Shown one piece after another: positions 1 to 8,001 of a DNA stretch of 64,000 nucleotides (the first letter of the stretch is position 1; every line of letters starts with the position of its first letter). The notes under the pieces were generated by a model. That model saw only the letters and a program-made list of their open reading frames with translations, made no database searches and was not told the origin of the DNA. Position numbers and translations under genes: made by a program. Source of the stretch: Methylovorus mays (GTDB taxonomy: Bacteria > Pseudomonadota > Gammaproteobacteria > Burkholderiales > Methylophilaceae); NCBI RefSeq assembly GCF_020531915.1, contig NZ_JAJAVG010000008.1:1-64000 (forward strand), read 5' to 3'.

Positions 1-203
1 ATGTCATAGAGGCAAAAAATGAAAACACAGAGGGACGCAATCAAGACGATCCAGTAGAGGTTACGTTGCAGCGCAAAAACAGCCTCCCAGAACAGGGGGC
101 GCAGTATGAAGAACCATATAAACGGACCAAACAGTCCGAACACAAGTATTGCAGCAATGCCAATTACCATAACCAGCACTTGCTTGAGGGGGGACATTCT
201 CAT
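1..203 (-). CDS. Hypothetical inner-membrane protein, cut by the window edge
   Basis: The reading frame starts at an ATG at 203 and stays open to base 1, giving about 67 residues with the C-terminus missing. It begins MRMSPLKQVLVMVIG and has two clear hydrophobic segments (about residues 8-38 and 49-66), so it is an integral membrane protein. Its start overlaps the stop of the small upstream frame by 4 bases (ATGA), which suggests translational coupling. No family is recognisable from this fragment and no function is proposed. Confidence 0.5.
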   Translation of the reverse strand, partial: MRMSPLKQVLVMVIGIAAILVFGLFGPFIWFFILRPLFWEAVFALQRNLYWIVLIASLCVFIFCLYD

Positions 204-460
204 GACATGAACTCACTTGTATAAACGGGAAATGACGGAAAGGTGGAGACGGCAAACATGGCCGGGTATGGCTTGACGTAGAGTCGAGTGGTTGGGCTTC
301 TCAGGCGGACGGGCTCCAGCCCATCGGGCAGTATCTGATGGAGCGCGGGACATTGCAGGGTCAGCAGGGTCAGCAGGGTCAGCAGGGTCAGCAGGCGACG
401 GGAGGATAACAGCGAGGAAAGCATGACAGGGAATCCGTGGCTAAAGGCGGGTTCGATCAT
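200..460 (-). CDS. Small hypothetical exported protein
   Basis: An 86-codon frame that ends in ATGA overlap with the membrane protein below it. An internal ATG at 424 would give a more signal-like start (MLSSLLSSRRLL followed by a Leu/Thr repeat). The Leu-Thr-Leu run (LLTLLTLLTLLTL) is encoded by a 9-base tandem repeat and reads as a hydrophobic signal or anchor core. No ribosome binding site is obvious. The remainder is Pro-rich and matches no family I know. The overlap supports it as real, but it could be fortuitous. Confidence 0.35.
   Translation of the reverse strand: MIEPAFSHGFPVMLSSLLSSRRLLTLLTLLTLLTLQCPALHQILPDGLEPVRLRSPTTRLYVKPYPAMFAVSTFPSFPVYTSEFMS
359..395. repeat. 9-bp tandem repeat (about four copies)
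   Basis: The unit TCAGCAGGG is repeated about four times without change from about 359 to 395. On the minus strand it encodes repeating Leu-Leu-Thr in the putative signal segment of the small frame, so copy-number change would lengthen the hydrophobic run by 3 residues per unit without shifting frame. Confidence 0.85.
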
Positions 461-538
461 GCACAGGATTGCGAAATCGGGAAATTGCCCTTAAGGGTAG
501 AAATGACGCTGGGCGTAGTCCTTTCAACACCGATAATA

Positions 539-572
539 AAAAAGCCCGCCAATGATGGGCGGGCTTTTTGTT
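539..572. terminator. Bidirectional intrinsic terminator
   Basis: AAAGCCCGCC, a short loop, then GGGCGGGCTTT, flanked by A and T runs on both sides. It sits 20 bases past the stop of the minus-strand DoxX gene and is oriented to end that transcript. Confidence 0.85.
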
Positions 573-590
573 TGGCTGAAGACTAAAGGA

Positions 591-989
591 TTAGTCGGCT
601 TTTACACTGTGCGGGCCGCTGCCATGCACCAGCACAAACAACAGGCCACCGGCCATGGAGATGTTTTTCATGAAATGGATCATCTGATTTTGCGCCATGT
701 CTGGGCTTGCTGCCCAGAAATCATGAAACAGGAATGCGGCTGCCAGGGTGAACAGGAACAAGGCAACAGCGGCCAGACGTGCACGGTAGCCGACGACGAT
801 CAGCAAGCCGCCACCCAGTTCAATGATAATGGTGAGGATGGTCACCAGGTCTGGCAGCGGCAAGCCTTTGCTGGCAATGTAGCCGGAGGTGTCAGCAAAG
901 CCGCCGATCTTGGAAAAGCCAGAGAGGATGAAGATCAGCGCGATGAGGATGCGGCCGATCAATGGGCCGTGGCGATGTAGTGCTTGCAT
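591..989 (-). CDS. DoxX family membrane protein
   Basis: 132 residues, the usual size for DoxX/YphA proteins, with four predicted membrane segments and the family's N-terminal pattern (RILIALIFILSGFSKI followed by GLPLP). The family are small quinone-linked or redox-associated membrane proteins of poorly defined biochemical role. It lies downstream of a pirin gene and an azoreductase on the same strand, a common arrangement for a quinone/electrophile-response group controlled by a divergent LysR regulator. The terminator at 539-572 ends the transcript. Family assignment is firm; the function is inferred from context. Confidence 0.85.
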   Translation of the reverse strand: MQALHRHGPLIGRILIALIFILSGFSKIGGFADTSGYIASKGLPLPDLVTILTIIIELGGGLLIVVGYRARLAAVALFLFTLAAAFLFHDFWAASPDMAQNQMIHFMKNISMAGGLLFVLVHGSGPHSVKAD

Positions 990-1107
990 GAGAAAACTCC
1001 CTTAAAAGTAAAAAAATAAAAACCGAATGCTTCTGAAAATGGCCTGACTCACCCAGCTGAGGCTGAGTCAGGCAGTGCTAACACGATGGATAAACCGAGC
1101 GTATTTC

Positions 1108-1989
1108 TTATGCCAGGCGGCCTTCGCGATAATCGTGAATTGCCTCAAAAATCTGCTCCTGAGTGTTCATCACGAAGGGGCCATATTGCGCGATGGGCTC
1201 CTTGAGAGGACGACCCGCGATCAACAACAGACGCGTAGATTCAGACGCTGCAATGACAACGCCATCGCTGTCGCTCGTTGTCTTGAGTATCGCCATGCGC
1301 TGCTGTGGCACCTGACGTTCGCCAATGAGCGCCTCACCGCGATACACATACACCAGGGCATTGAACTCGGCAGGTATGTGCTGGGTAAAGCGTGTGCCTG
1401 CTGGCAAATGTACATCCAGGTATAGGGGCTCGGTGGTGTCACGCTGGATGGCACCGGCAACGCCGTGGCTTTCGCCGGCAATCACCCGCACCGTGACGCC
1501 ATCGGCCGTGGTGAACTCCGGAATCTCGTCCGTTTGAATATCCCGGTAGGCGGGGTCCACCATTTTGTCCTTGGCGGGCAGATTGAGCCAAAGCTGGAAG
1601 CCTTCCATGGCACCTTCTTCCTGCTCTGGCAACTCGGAGTGAATAACGCCCTTGCCAGCCGTCATCCATTGCACACCCCCAGGGGCGAGCAGGCCTTCGT
1701 TGCCAGCGCTGTCCCGATGGCGCATGCGGCCTTGCAGCATGTAAGTCACGGTTTCGAACCCGCGATGGGGGTGATCAGGAAAGCCGCCGATGTAATCTTC
1801 CGGCTGATCGGTGCCAAAGGCATCCAGCATCAGGAAAGGGTCAAGCCGGCGTTGCAGGTGTTGCGTCAGCACGCGCGTGAGCTTGACCCCGGCGCCATCC
1901 GACGTGGCTTGGCCGATCACGATCTGCTCAATCGCTCTTGGCTGTGTCACGACTTCGTTTTGCAATGCAACGTCAGGTCTTGTGCTCAT
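1108..1989 (-). CDS. Pirin family protein (bicupin)
   Basis: 293 residues with the pirin N-terminal cupin. The metal ligands are visible: two histidines in HPHRGFETVTYM and His plus Glu in KGVIHSELPEQ. Bacterial pirins of this type can act as quercetin-type dioxygenases or redox sensors; the substrate cannot be told from sequence. It is 33 bases after azoR on the same strand and has a purine-rich GGAGAGCAACC ribosome site before the ATG at 1989. Co-transcription with azoR and doxX is likely, under the LysR gene at 2736. Confidence 0.9.
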   Translation of the reverse strand: MSTRPDVALQNEVVTQPRAIEQIVIGQATSDGAGVKLTRVLTQHLQRRLDPFLMLDAFGTDQPEDYIGGFPDHPHRGFETVTYMLQGRMRHRDSAGNEGLLAPGGVQWMTAGKGVIHSELPEQEEGAMEGFQLWLNLPAKDKMVDPAYRDIQTDEIPEFTTADGVTVRVIAGESHGVAGAIQRDTTEPLYLDVHLPAGTRFTQHIPAEFNALVYVYRGEALIGERQVPQQRMAILKTTSDSDGVVIAASESTRLLLIAGRPLKEPIAQYGPFVMNTQEQIFEAIHDYREGRLA

Positions 1990-2022
1990 GGTTGCTCTCC
2001 TTTTTATACGATTAAATATGCC

Positions 2023-2625
2023 TTAGGCAGGGACCAGTTCTTGCAGTTGGCGATAAGCAGTATCCAGCGCGGCTTTTTCCGCGTCCGGGCCCATGGCCAG
2101 GCCTTCGGCATGAATGAATTCGACATCGCGCATGCCCAGAAAGCCCAATACCACTTGCAGATATGGCGTTTGGGTATCGGCAGGTGTATTGCGATAAATG
2201 CCGCCGCGTGCCAGCACCACATAGACCTTCTTGCCGGTCAGCAAGCCTTCAGGCCCATTGGCGGTATATTGAAACGTCACCTGGGCGCGCGAGATGGCAT
2301 CAATCCAGTTCTTGAGTTGCACTGACACCCCCAGGTTATACATGGGTACGCCCAAGACCACGATATCGGCGGCCTGGATTTCGCTGATCAGCACATCATC
2401 CAGCACGACACGGGCTGCCTGCTCGGCATTGCGCTGGTCCGCAGGCGTGAACAAGGCCTGCAGCGCTTTTTCGTCCAGGTTTGGATGTGGGTTGCGGCCC
2501 AGGTCACGCACCGTCAATGTGGCATCGGCATGCTGGGCGAGCAAGCGCTCCACCAGGGCATTGGCCAGATGCGTGGAGTGTGAACCGACCGTACGGGCGC
2601 TGGAATTCACTTGCAGAATGTTCAT
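2023..2625 (-). CDS. azoR: FMN-dependent NADH-azoreductase
   Basis: 200 residues, the typical AzoR length, with the flavodoxin-like fold start [12 protein letters not shown] and the FMN-contact stretch [20 protein letters not shown]. AzoR-type enzymes reduce azo bonds and quinones with NADH in the cytoplasm. An AAGGAGATCATC ribosome site precedes the ATG at 2625. It is the first gene of the minus-strand group azoR-pirin-doxX and is transcribed away from a LysR regulator 110 bases off, which probably controls it in response to quinones or similar electrophiles. Confidence 0.92.
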   Translation of the reverse strand: MNILQVNSSARTVGSHSTHLANALVERLLAQHADATLTVRDLGRNPHPNLDEKALQALFTPADQRNAEQAARVVLDDVLISEIQAADIVVLGVPMYNLGVSVQLKNWIDAISRAQVTFQYTANGPEGLLTGKKVYVVLARGGIYRNTPADTQTPYLQVVLGFLGMRDVEFIHAEGLAMGPDAEKAALDTAYRQLQELVPA

Positions 2626-2714
2626 GATGATCTCCTTGGTTAATGTGAAATGACGATGGAGACACTTTACATATTCCCAAATAATTGATTAAGTCGTTAA
2701 AATGGATATTATTG

Positions 2715-2728
2715 TTCCATCAATGGAA
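2715..2728. promoter_or_regulatory. Inverted repeat between azoR and the LysR gene
   Basis: TTCCAT-CA-ATGGAA, perfect 6-base arms, 8 bases before the LysR start and in the azoR/LysR divergent spacer. It is a candidate operator for the LysR protein. This is inferred from position and symmetry only. Confidence 0.45.
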
Positions 2729-2735
2729 ATATAAA

Positions 2736-3653
2736 ATGAAGCTGGAAGCCAATGACTTGCTATTGTTTGCCCGTGTGGTGGATGAAGGAAGCTTCAGCCG
2801 CGCGGCTGACCGGCTGCATATTCCGAAATCCACCCTATCGCGCCGCATGGCGGCCCTGGAGACGCAACTGGGCGAGCGCCTGTTGCTGAGAACCACGCGC
2901 AAGCTGACCGTGACCGACTTTGGCAATGCCGTGTTGGCGCATGCGCATCAAGTAACAGCCGAGGTAGAAGCCACGCTGGCATTGACGCAACACCGGCAGG
3001 TTGAGCCCAGTGGTCGCCTTCGACTGTCAATGCCGGGCGATTTTGGGATCGACATCCTGCAGCCCCTGCTTGCCGAGTTTGCCATGCGGTATCCAACAAT
3101 TTCGCTGGAGATGGATATCTCGCCACGGCGGGTGGATCTGATCGGCGAAAATTTTGACCTGGCGATTCGCATGGGCGATCTGCCAGACGACACATCGCTT
3201 GCAGCACGTCGCATCGCCACATTTGAAACCGGCCTCTATGCCGCACCGGCTTATCTCAAAAAACGCGGCACACCGCATGAACCAGAAGCGCTGATGGAAC
3301 ATGACGCACTACACCTGCTCACCCGGCGCGGTGAGCCCGCGCTATGGCAACTCAAACGCGATCAGGCGCAATGGCAAGGCACGCCCATCGGCAAAGTATC
3401 CGCCAATTCGCCTGCGGTACTGGTGCGCATGGCGATTTCGGGGCTGGGTATTGCCATGCTGGGTGAGCCGTTTGCGGAGCCTTACGTCAAGGCGGGGGAA
3501 CTGGTGCAGATACTCGAGGACTGGCAATTACCCAGCGTTACGGCGTGGGCCGTTTTTCCTGGCCGGCGCCTGATGCCCGCACGCACCCGTGTTTTTCTTG
3601 ACGCGCTCATGGCACGCTTTGCTGCGGCGGACTGCGAAAAGCATAAACGTTAA
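2736..3653 (+). CDS. LysR family transcriptional regulator
   Basis: 305 residues from the ATG at 2736; an upstream frame extension to 2685 lacks family similarity. The N-terminal winged helix-turn-helix is clear (LFARVVDEGSFSRAADRL, then PKSTLSRRMAALE), followed by a periplasmic-binding-like effector domain (residues about 90-295). It resembles the DhcR/AaeR-like LysR group with the marker PGRRLMPARTRVFLD near the C-terminus. It is divergent from azoR-pirin-doxX and is the probable local regulator. The inducer is unknown. Confidence 0.9.
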   Translation: MKLEANDLLLFARVVDEGSFSRAADRLHIPKSTLSRRMAALETQLGERLLLRTTRKLTVTDFGNAVLAHAHQVTAEVEATLALTQHRQVEPSGRLRLSMPGDFGIDILQPLLAEFAMRYPTISLEMDISPRRVDLIGENFDLAIRMGDLPDDTSLAARRIATFETGLYAAPAYLKKRGTPHEPEALMEHDALHLLTRRGEPALWQLKRDQAQWQGTPIGKVSANSPAVLVRMAISGLGIAMLGEPFAEPYVKAGELVQILEDWQLPSVTAWAVFPGRRLMPARTRVFLDALMARFAAADCEKHKR

Positions 3654-3953
3654 CGCGAGAACGTGACGGCCACGCTACCAAGCTGATGGGATGAAACATG
3701 TGCAAACGCATGCGTTTCGAGCAATCTCAAGATACCCATGCCCGGCCAGTCACTTAAGCACACTATCCAGTATTCATCCGCGTAGTTATCCACAGAAATT
3801 GTGGACTAGCCAGCAGACTGGAGATGGCCTCAATGCCGCTGCCCATCAGGCGTTGCGTATACCCCCTCGCAACAAAAAAGCCTCGTCAGGTCTGACAAGG
3901 CTTTTTTTGAATCGGCGCTTTGGTAGCGCCTGAATAGAACTCGGAGCGCCGCT
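3654..3953. other. Intergenic region without a credible gene
   Basis: About 300 bases between the convergent LysR and lexA-like genes. It contains a perfect 14-bp palindrome AAACGCATGCGTTT (3704-3717), one perfect DnaA-box-like 9-mer TTATCCACA (3786-3794), and the terminator at 3874-3908. An 80-codon frame at 3691-3933 has no start signal and runs through the terminator, so I do not call it. Confidence 0.6.
3874..3908. terminator. Intrinsic terminator between convergent genes
   Basis: AAAAAAGCCT-C-GTCAG, short loop, CTGAC-A-AGGCTTTTTTT. A and T runs on both sides allow it to end both the LysR transcript (plus) and the lexA-like transcript (minus). Confidence 0.8.
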
Positions 3954-4544
3954 TTAACCGTATTTGCGGAACTGGCCTACGACTACACCAAAGATCTCCA
4001 GATTGCCTTGCGGGCGAATCACGGGATAGGCTTTATTGGCGGGTAGCAATACAAACTGGCCTTTTTCGCGGCCCAGTGTTTTCAGGGTGAATTCATTGTC
4101 CACAATAGCCACGACGATATCGCCCACATTCGCCACCTGCCGTTTTTCCACAATCACCACATCATCCGGCACGATGCCCGCATCAATCATGGAGTCGCCC
4201 TTGACGGTAATCAGCACAGTTTGCGAGGGGCGCTCGATCAGATAGTCATCAATGCTGAGGGTGTCGTGGCGATCACCACTGGCAGCAGAAGGGAAACCGG
4301 CCTGCACGGTACTCTCAGCCAGGATGCGCTCGAAAAAGCGCTTGCCGGGCTTGAGCCGCCGATCAGCAGTGGCATCAAGAAAGCCTTGCAGCTTGAAGCG
4401 GGCGACTAACGCTGTCACCGCGTTTTTTGATTTGAAACCGAGCATGTCTGCAATCACCGAATAGGATGGCAGGGTTTTATGCTCGGCGTAGTAGTCCTGG
4501 ATGCGACCCAGGTAGTCAATATCGTTTCCCATACGCGTTACCAT
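3954..4544 (-). CDS. LexA2-like SOS repressor (S24 self-cleaving)
   Basis: 196 residues from 4544 (alternative ATG at 4532). The N-terminal winged helix (about 1-65) is followed by an autocleavage Ala82-Gly83 bond and an S24 peptidase domain with Ser118 (KGDSM) and Lys155 (FTLK) as the catalytic dyad. All parts needed for RecA-stimulated self-cleavage are present. Its DNA-binding domain is unlike canonical LexA and the gene carries the LexA2-type operator TGTACG-AA-CGTACA three bases before the ATG, so it should repress itself. LexA2 genes usually head an imuA-imuB-dnaE2 mutagenesis cassette; none is present here, so its other targets lie elsewhere. Confidence 0.85.
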   Translation of the reverse strand: MVTRMGNDIDYLGRIQDYYAEHKTLPSYSVIADMLGFKSKNAVTALVARFKLQGFLDATADRRLKPGKRFFERILAESTVQAGFPSAASGDRHDTLSIDDYLIERPSQTVLITVKGDSMIDAGIVPDDVVIVEKRQVANVGDIVVAIVDNEFTLKTLGREKGQFVLLPANKAYPVIRPQGNLEIFGVVVGQFRKYG

Positions 4545-4546
4545 AA

Positions 4547-4560
4547 TGTACGAACGTACA
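4547..4560. promoter_or_regulatory. LexA2-type operator
   Basis: TGTACG-AA-CGTACA is a perfect inverted repeat abutting the lexA-like start. It fits the GTAC-N4-GTGC/GTAC type of site described for LexA2 proteins of pseudomonads and xanthomonads and differs from the CTGT-N8-ACAG site of canonical LexA. Autoregulation is inferred. Confidence 0.65.
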
Positions 4561-4593
4561 CAAAGTCAAGCGTCACGTGTTTGCTCAATCCGC

Positions 4594-5718
4594 TTAATTG
4601 GCACGATAAGGTGCACGCTCTTCCAGTTCATCCTGGTATTGCTGCATATTGCTGGCTTCCATGGCGACAAAGCGGCGAATCGCGGATTCAAACTCCGGAT
4701 TGGCAATGCGGTGAAACGAGCAGGTGGGCCGCGGCATGAAACCTCGCGCCAGCTTGTGCTCACCTTGCGCGCCTCCCTCAAAAAACCGGATGTTGTGCTC
4801 CAGGCAGAATTCTTGCGCCTGATAATAACAAAGCTCGAAATGCAAACCAGGTATGTAGGTCAGCGCTCCCCAATAGCGGCCGTATAAAGTATCGCCATCA
4901 TATAAATTAAGCGCCGAGGCGATGGGCTTGCCATCCAGCTCGGCGATGATCAGTAACAGGTGCTCCGGCAGTGTGTGACCAATCTGCTCAAAAAATGCAC
5001 GCGTCAGGTAAGGCGATGAACGATGCTCGTGGTAGGTATTGACGTAGCACGCATAGAAAAAATCCCAATCGGCAGGCTGAATATCCCGCCCCTGCAAGCG
5101 TCGGCAAACCACTCCAGTGCTGAGGATTTTCTTGCGCTCCTGTTTGATTTTCTTACGTTTATCGTGCGACAGCTGGCTAATGAATTCGGCAAAATCGCGA
5201 AACCCCTCATTCTCCCAGCGGAACTGTACGCCATCTCGCTGCATCCAGCCTTCTGCCTGTAAAGCCTCTGCTGAGGCCTGATCAGGAAACAGGATGTGAC
5301 TGGAAGACAAGGCATTCTGCTCCATCTGCTGTTGCACGATCCTTGCGAGCAGGCGCTGAACTTCCTGCCGATGACTCAGCAGACGCGGACCGCTAATGGG
5401 AGTAAACGGGATCGCTACCAGCAGCTTGGGATAATAGCTGAGTCCATTCTGCTCATAGGCATTGGCCCAGGCCCAATCAAATACATACTCACCATATGAA
5501 TGCTGCTTGAGGTAGAGCGGCGTAGCGCCTATCAGTTTGCCCTGCTCATGAACCGTAACGGGATAAGATTGCCAGCCAGTATCCTCGCCCACACACTGGG
5601 TATCCTCCAGCGCGCTGAAGAAGCGGTGACTGAGCAAGGGTGAGCCATCCGTCAAAGCATCCCACTCTTGCGCTTTGATCTGCGAAAAGCTGGTCGCTAT
5701 ATTCACTTCTATCGTCAT
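4594..5718 (-). CDS. FemAB/GNAT-type acyltransferase (DUF482, peptidogalycan family)
   Basis: 374 residues of the DUF482 family, with a central basic block (HDKRKKIKQERKK) and the conserved C-terminal stretch FFEGGAQGEHKLARGFMPRPTCSFHRI. The fold is two GNAT-like domains related to FemAB aminoacyl transferases. The substrate is not established for the family. It ends 50 bases before the lexA-like start region and carries no obvious partner gene. The start at 5718 gives MTIEVNIATSFSQI, typical for the family. Confidence 0.85.
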   Translation of the reverse strand: MTIEVNIATSFSQIKAQEWDALTDGSPLLSHRFFSALEDTQCVGEDTGWQSYPVTVHEQGKLIGATPLYLKQHSYGEYVFDWAWANAYEQNGLSYYPKLLVAIPFTPISGPRLLSHRQEVQRLLARIVQQQMEQNALSSSHILFPDQASAEALQAEGWMQRDGVQFRWENEGFRDFAEFISQLSHDKRKKIKQERKKILSTGVVCRRLQGRDIQPADWDFFYACYVNTYHEHRSSPYLTRAFFEQIGHTLPEHLLLIIAELDGKPIASALNLYDGDTLYGRYWGALTYIPGLHFELCYYQAQEFCLEHNIRFFEGGAQGEHKLARGFMPRPTCSFHRIANPEFESAIRRFVAMEASNMQQYQDELEERAPYRAN

Positions 5719-5803
5719 AGCACTCCAATCACATGGCCAGGTTTACAGATGAAAGAGAGATATGGCGTGCAAGAGTTCATCGCCATATAGTGCAAGATGA
5801 CAT

Positions 5804-5836
5804 AAAAAAGCGGCTGATGCATCACATCAGCCGCCC
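5804..5836 (-). terminator. Intrinsic terminator of the glycine-zipper lipoprotein gene
   Basis: On the minus strand GGCGGCTGATG, a 5-base loop, CATCAGCCGC and a run of six T. It lies about 90 bases past the lipoprotein stop. Confidence 0.8.
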
Positions 5837-5924
5837 CACCTGTCGTCAATTCACGACAATGTTTCATACCCCATTAAAATACACATACACATCAATGGGA
5901 TAAGATGTGTAAAAAAACGACAGC

Positions 5925-6149
5925 CTATTTCTTCTTGCTTGTTGCGCTATCGACACCATGTCCAATGACTCCGCCGATGGCTGCGCCGCCCACTGTCCCA
6001 AGAGCACTACCGCCCGTGAGCACAGCCCCTGCTACGCCGCCAATACCCGCGCCGACGGCAGCGTTCTTTTGCTTGGTACTCATGCCTGAGCAGGCAGTGA
6101 GCACACCGATAAGCAATGTACTGATGACCAATTGTTTAGTAGCAACCAT
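5925..6149 (-). CDS. Small glycine-zipper lipoprotein (OsmB-like)
   Basis: 74 residues from the ATG at 6149, chosen because AAGGAG lies 8 bases upstream; the longer frame to 6179 has no such site. A lipoprotein signal ends at the lipobox LTAC. The mature part is a glycine-zipper two-helix segment (AAVGAGIGGVAGAVLTGG and GGAAIGGVIGH) with a Lys-rich tail, as in OsmB and related stress-induced outer-membrane lipoproteins. It is monocistronic, with its own terminator downstream. The role is probably envelope stress related, inferred from the family. Confidence 0.85.
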   Translation of the reverse strand: MVATKQLVISTLLIGVLTACSGMSTKQKNAAVGAGIGGVAGAVLTGGSALGTVGGAAIGGVIGHGVDSATSKKK

Positions 6150-6245
6150 ATTAATTCTCCTTATTACACGATCAATCAATCCTGAATAAAACCGCTTTAT
6201 CCAGGTACTGCTGAATGACTATATGCAAGGATGATGCCAATAAAA

Positions 6246-6279
6246 AATGCCATTTAAATTCATACATTTAAATGGCATT
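6246..6279 (-). terminator. Intrinsic terminator of the EF-hand gene
   Basis: Perfect 14-base arms (AATGCCATTTAAAT / ATTTAAATGGCATT) around a 6-base loop. On the minus strand the hairpin is followed by a T-rich stretch. It lies 26 bases past the EF-hand gene stop. Confidence 0.8.
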
Positions 6280-6304
6280 CGCAATTAGAGCAGGAAATGA
6301 TGGC

Positions 6305-6889
6305 TTATAGAGCGCGCTTTCGGCTATTCACCATGGCGCCTTTTTCCTTTACTTTGGGTGAGGATAGCACCTGCGCTTCCTCCCTGACCACCGGGATGGG
6401 ACGTTGCTGGCGCTCAATGGCTTTGGCCTGCGCAGACTCCAGCTCTTCCATGGTAATCACGCCATCATTATTTGCGTCTACCTGACTGAAATGACGAGCA
6501 ATCTGCGGCAGCAGTTCAAAGGCTTCAATACGGGAAATGGCACCGTCGTTATCTTTGTCTGCCTGGTCAAAGCGTGCCTGCAGGCGCTGATGCATTACCC
6601 GTCTACGCTCTTCAATCTGAATATGGGCAGGATCTACCGCACGGGAATATTCATACAGATCGCGGCGCAAGCGCATGTTTTCTTCGATGCTGATGTTGCC
6701 GTTTAAAGACTTGGCAGGGGCACTGTTATCGGGGGCAAGTACGAGGGAAGGTTTGGGCGCATCATCGTCTGCATTGTCGTTCGCATCCTTGGGAGCGGCG
6801 TACAAGACATCCACAGCGCCAATCATCAGGCAAGCAGCAATCGCAACATGCACACAACCAAACCGGGAAACCGATGAGATAGACATCAT
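6305..6889 (-). CDS. Exported EF-hand calcium-binding protein
   Basis: 194 residues. An N-terminal signal segment (VAIAACLMIGAVDVLYA) is followed by a Pro/Asp-rich linker and a pair of EF-hand loops, DKDNDGAISRIEAF and DANNDGVITMEELE, both with intact Asp/Asn ligands and the closing Glu. The second loop has the full DxNxDGxI pattern. Bacterial proteins of this type are periplasmic Ca sensors or buffers of unknown partner. ATGATG at 6889 gives two adjacent possible starts and no strong ribosome site. It is divergent from the ompR-envZ pair. Confidence 0.8.
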   Translation of the reverse strand: MMSISSVSRFGCVHVAIAACLMIGAVDVLYAAPKDANDNADDDAPKPSLVLAPDNSAPAKSLNGNISIEENMRLRRDLYEYSRAVDPAHIQIEERRRVMHQRLQARFDQADKDNDGAISRIEAFELLPQIARHFSQVDANNDGVITMEELESAQAKAIERQQRPIPVVREEAQVLSSPKVKEKGAMVNSRKRAL

Positions 6890-7145
6890 AGGATTGAAAA
6901 ATCAGGCCGGACAGGCGCGACAGCCAGACGCCCGACAAAGATTGAAATCAACTACATTCATTGTTCCATTTCTCCACTTCTTGGGGGAGCGTTAATAGCC
7001 CCTCGCCTGATTCTGCAAAACATATTGCTTTGAGTGTTGGTGCGCTTGAGAATTCCGCATATTATTATTTGGTACGGTAGCCGTGATTATAATGAAGCAG
7101 GAATGTAAATCGAGTGTTTCACTGTGCAGCCCGAATGTAACAATT

Positions 7146-7161
7146 TGTGACAAAAATCACA
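7146..7161. promoter_or_regulatory. Crp/Fnr-family binding site
   Basis: TGTGA-CAAAAA-TCACA matches the TGTGA-N6-TCACA consensus at all ten defined positions. It is centred about 40 bases before the TATAAT at 7192, a normal activator position, upstream of the two-component system genes. Confidence 0.65.
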
Positions 7162-7191
7162 TTATATTCCCAAACCGCTAGCGGCTAACCG

Positions 7192-7197
7192 TATAAT
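7192..7197 (+). promoter_or_regulatory. Probable -10 element of the ompR-envZ type operon
   Basis: TATAAT 43 bases before the response regulator ATG. The -35 region is poor (TTCCCA, spacing 19), as expected for an activator-dependent promoter with the Crp-type site just upstream. Confidence 0.5.
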
Positions 7198-7239
7198 ATT
7201 CCACATAATAAATCTCGCGACCCCAGACCATATATTGCT

Positions 7240-7977
7240 ATGAACGCCATGCAAACCAACCCAAAAAAAATCCTGATGGTTGACGATGATCTCCGCATGC
7301 GTGAGCTGTTGCAACGCTACCTTAGTGAACAAGGCTTCAGCGTAAAAACCGTCTCCGATTCAACCGAGATGAATACCGTATTGAGCAGCGAGCATATTGA
7401 TTTGCTGGTGCTTGACCTGATGCTCCCCAGTGAAGATGGTTTGGCCATCTGCCGCCGCCTGCGGGCTGCGGGCAGTACCATGCCCATCATCATGCTGACC
7501 GCACGCGGTGATGAAGTGGATCGTATTATTGGCCTGGAAATGGGCGCGGATGATTATTTGCCCAAACCATTCAATCCGCGTGAGCTGCTGGCACGCATCA
7601 ATGCCGTCATGCGGCGCAATGAGCGCCCTGTGCCCGGCGCCCCCGCCAACAGCACAGAAACCATCAGCTTTGGCGAATTCGTGTTTGACCCATCCACACG
7701 CAGCCTGCTTAAAAATGGTGAGCAGATCACGATTACCAGTGGTGAATATGCCCTGCTTAAAGTGTTTGTGGATCACCCGCGCCAACCTTTGTCGCGCGAT
7801 CGCCTCATGCAGCTGGCGCGTGGCCGCGAGCTGGATGTGTTTGACCGCAGCATTGACGTGCAGGTCTCGCGCCTGCGCCGCCTGATTGAAGCGGACCCTA
7901 CACACCCCCGCTACTTGCAAACCATGTGGGGTTTTGGCTATGTGTTCATCCCTGACGGCGAAACCATCAAGCATTAA
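7240..7977 (+). CDS. OmpR-type response regulator
   Basis: 245 residues. Receiver domain (about 10-125) with the acidic pocket VDDD and phosphoacceptor Asp59 (LVLDLMLP), Thr and Lys in the usual places (MLTARGD, DYLPKPF); C-terminal winged helix (about 145-240) of the OmpR/PhoB class. The sequence RPVPGAPANS forms a typical linker. The next gene is an EnvZ-like kinase, in frame after a stop and 24 bases on. The pair closely resembles OmpR/EnvZ, though the signal (osmotic or otherwise) cannot be inferred. Start could also be the ATG at 7249. Confidence 0.93.
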   Translation: MNAMQTNPKKILMVDDDLRMRELLQRYLSEQGFSVKTVSDSTEMNTVLSSEHIDLLVLDLMLPSEDGLAICRRLRAAGSTMPIIMLTARGDEVDRIIGLEMGADDYLPKPFNPRELLARINAVMRRNERPVPGAPANSTETISFGEFVFDPSTRSLLKNGEQITITSGEYALLKVFVDHPRQPLSRDRLMQLARGRELDVFDRSIDVQVSRLRRLIEADPTHPRYLQTMWGFGYVFIPDGETIKH

Positions 7978-8001
7978 TCAGGGCCGTGCCTTGATTGCTG
8001 C

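Larger units (their letters stand above)
6890..7239. other. Divergent regulatory region, EF-hand gene / ompR-type gene
   Basis: 350 bases without a gene. It holds a Crp-type site at 7146-7161, a 10-bp palindrome CCGCTAGCGG at 7175-7184 and a TATAAT at 7192-7197. A second TATAAT at 7088-7093 has no good -35 partner. Nothing else is recognised. Confidence 0.6.

Noticed and set aside
1465-2325. Plus-strand frame of 286 codons opposite the pirin and azoR genes
   Set aside because: Spans the ends of two recognisable minus-strand genes and their spacer; a shadow.
3786-3794. Single perfect DnaA-box-like 9-mer TTATCCACA
   Set aside because: One box only, with no cluster, AT-rich unwinding region or dnaA/dnaN nearby; not an origin.
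3691-3933. 80-codon plus-strand frame after the LysR gene
   Set aside because: No ribosome site, no family resemblance and it reads through an intrinsic terminator.
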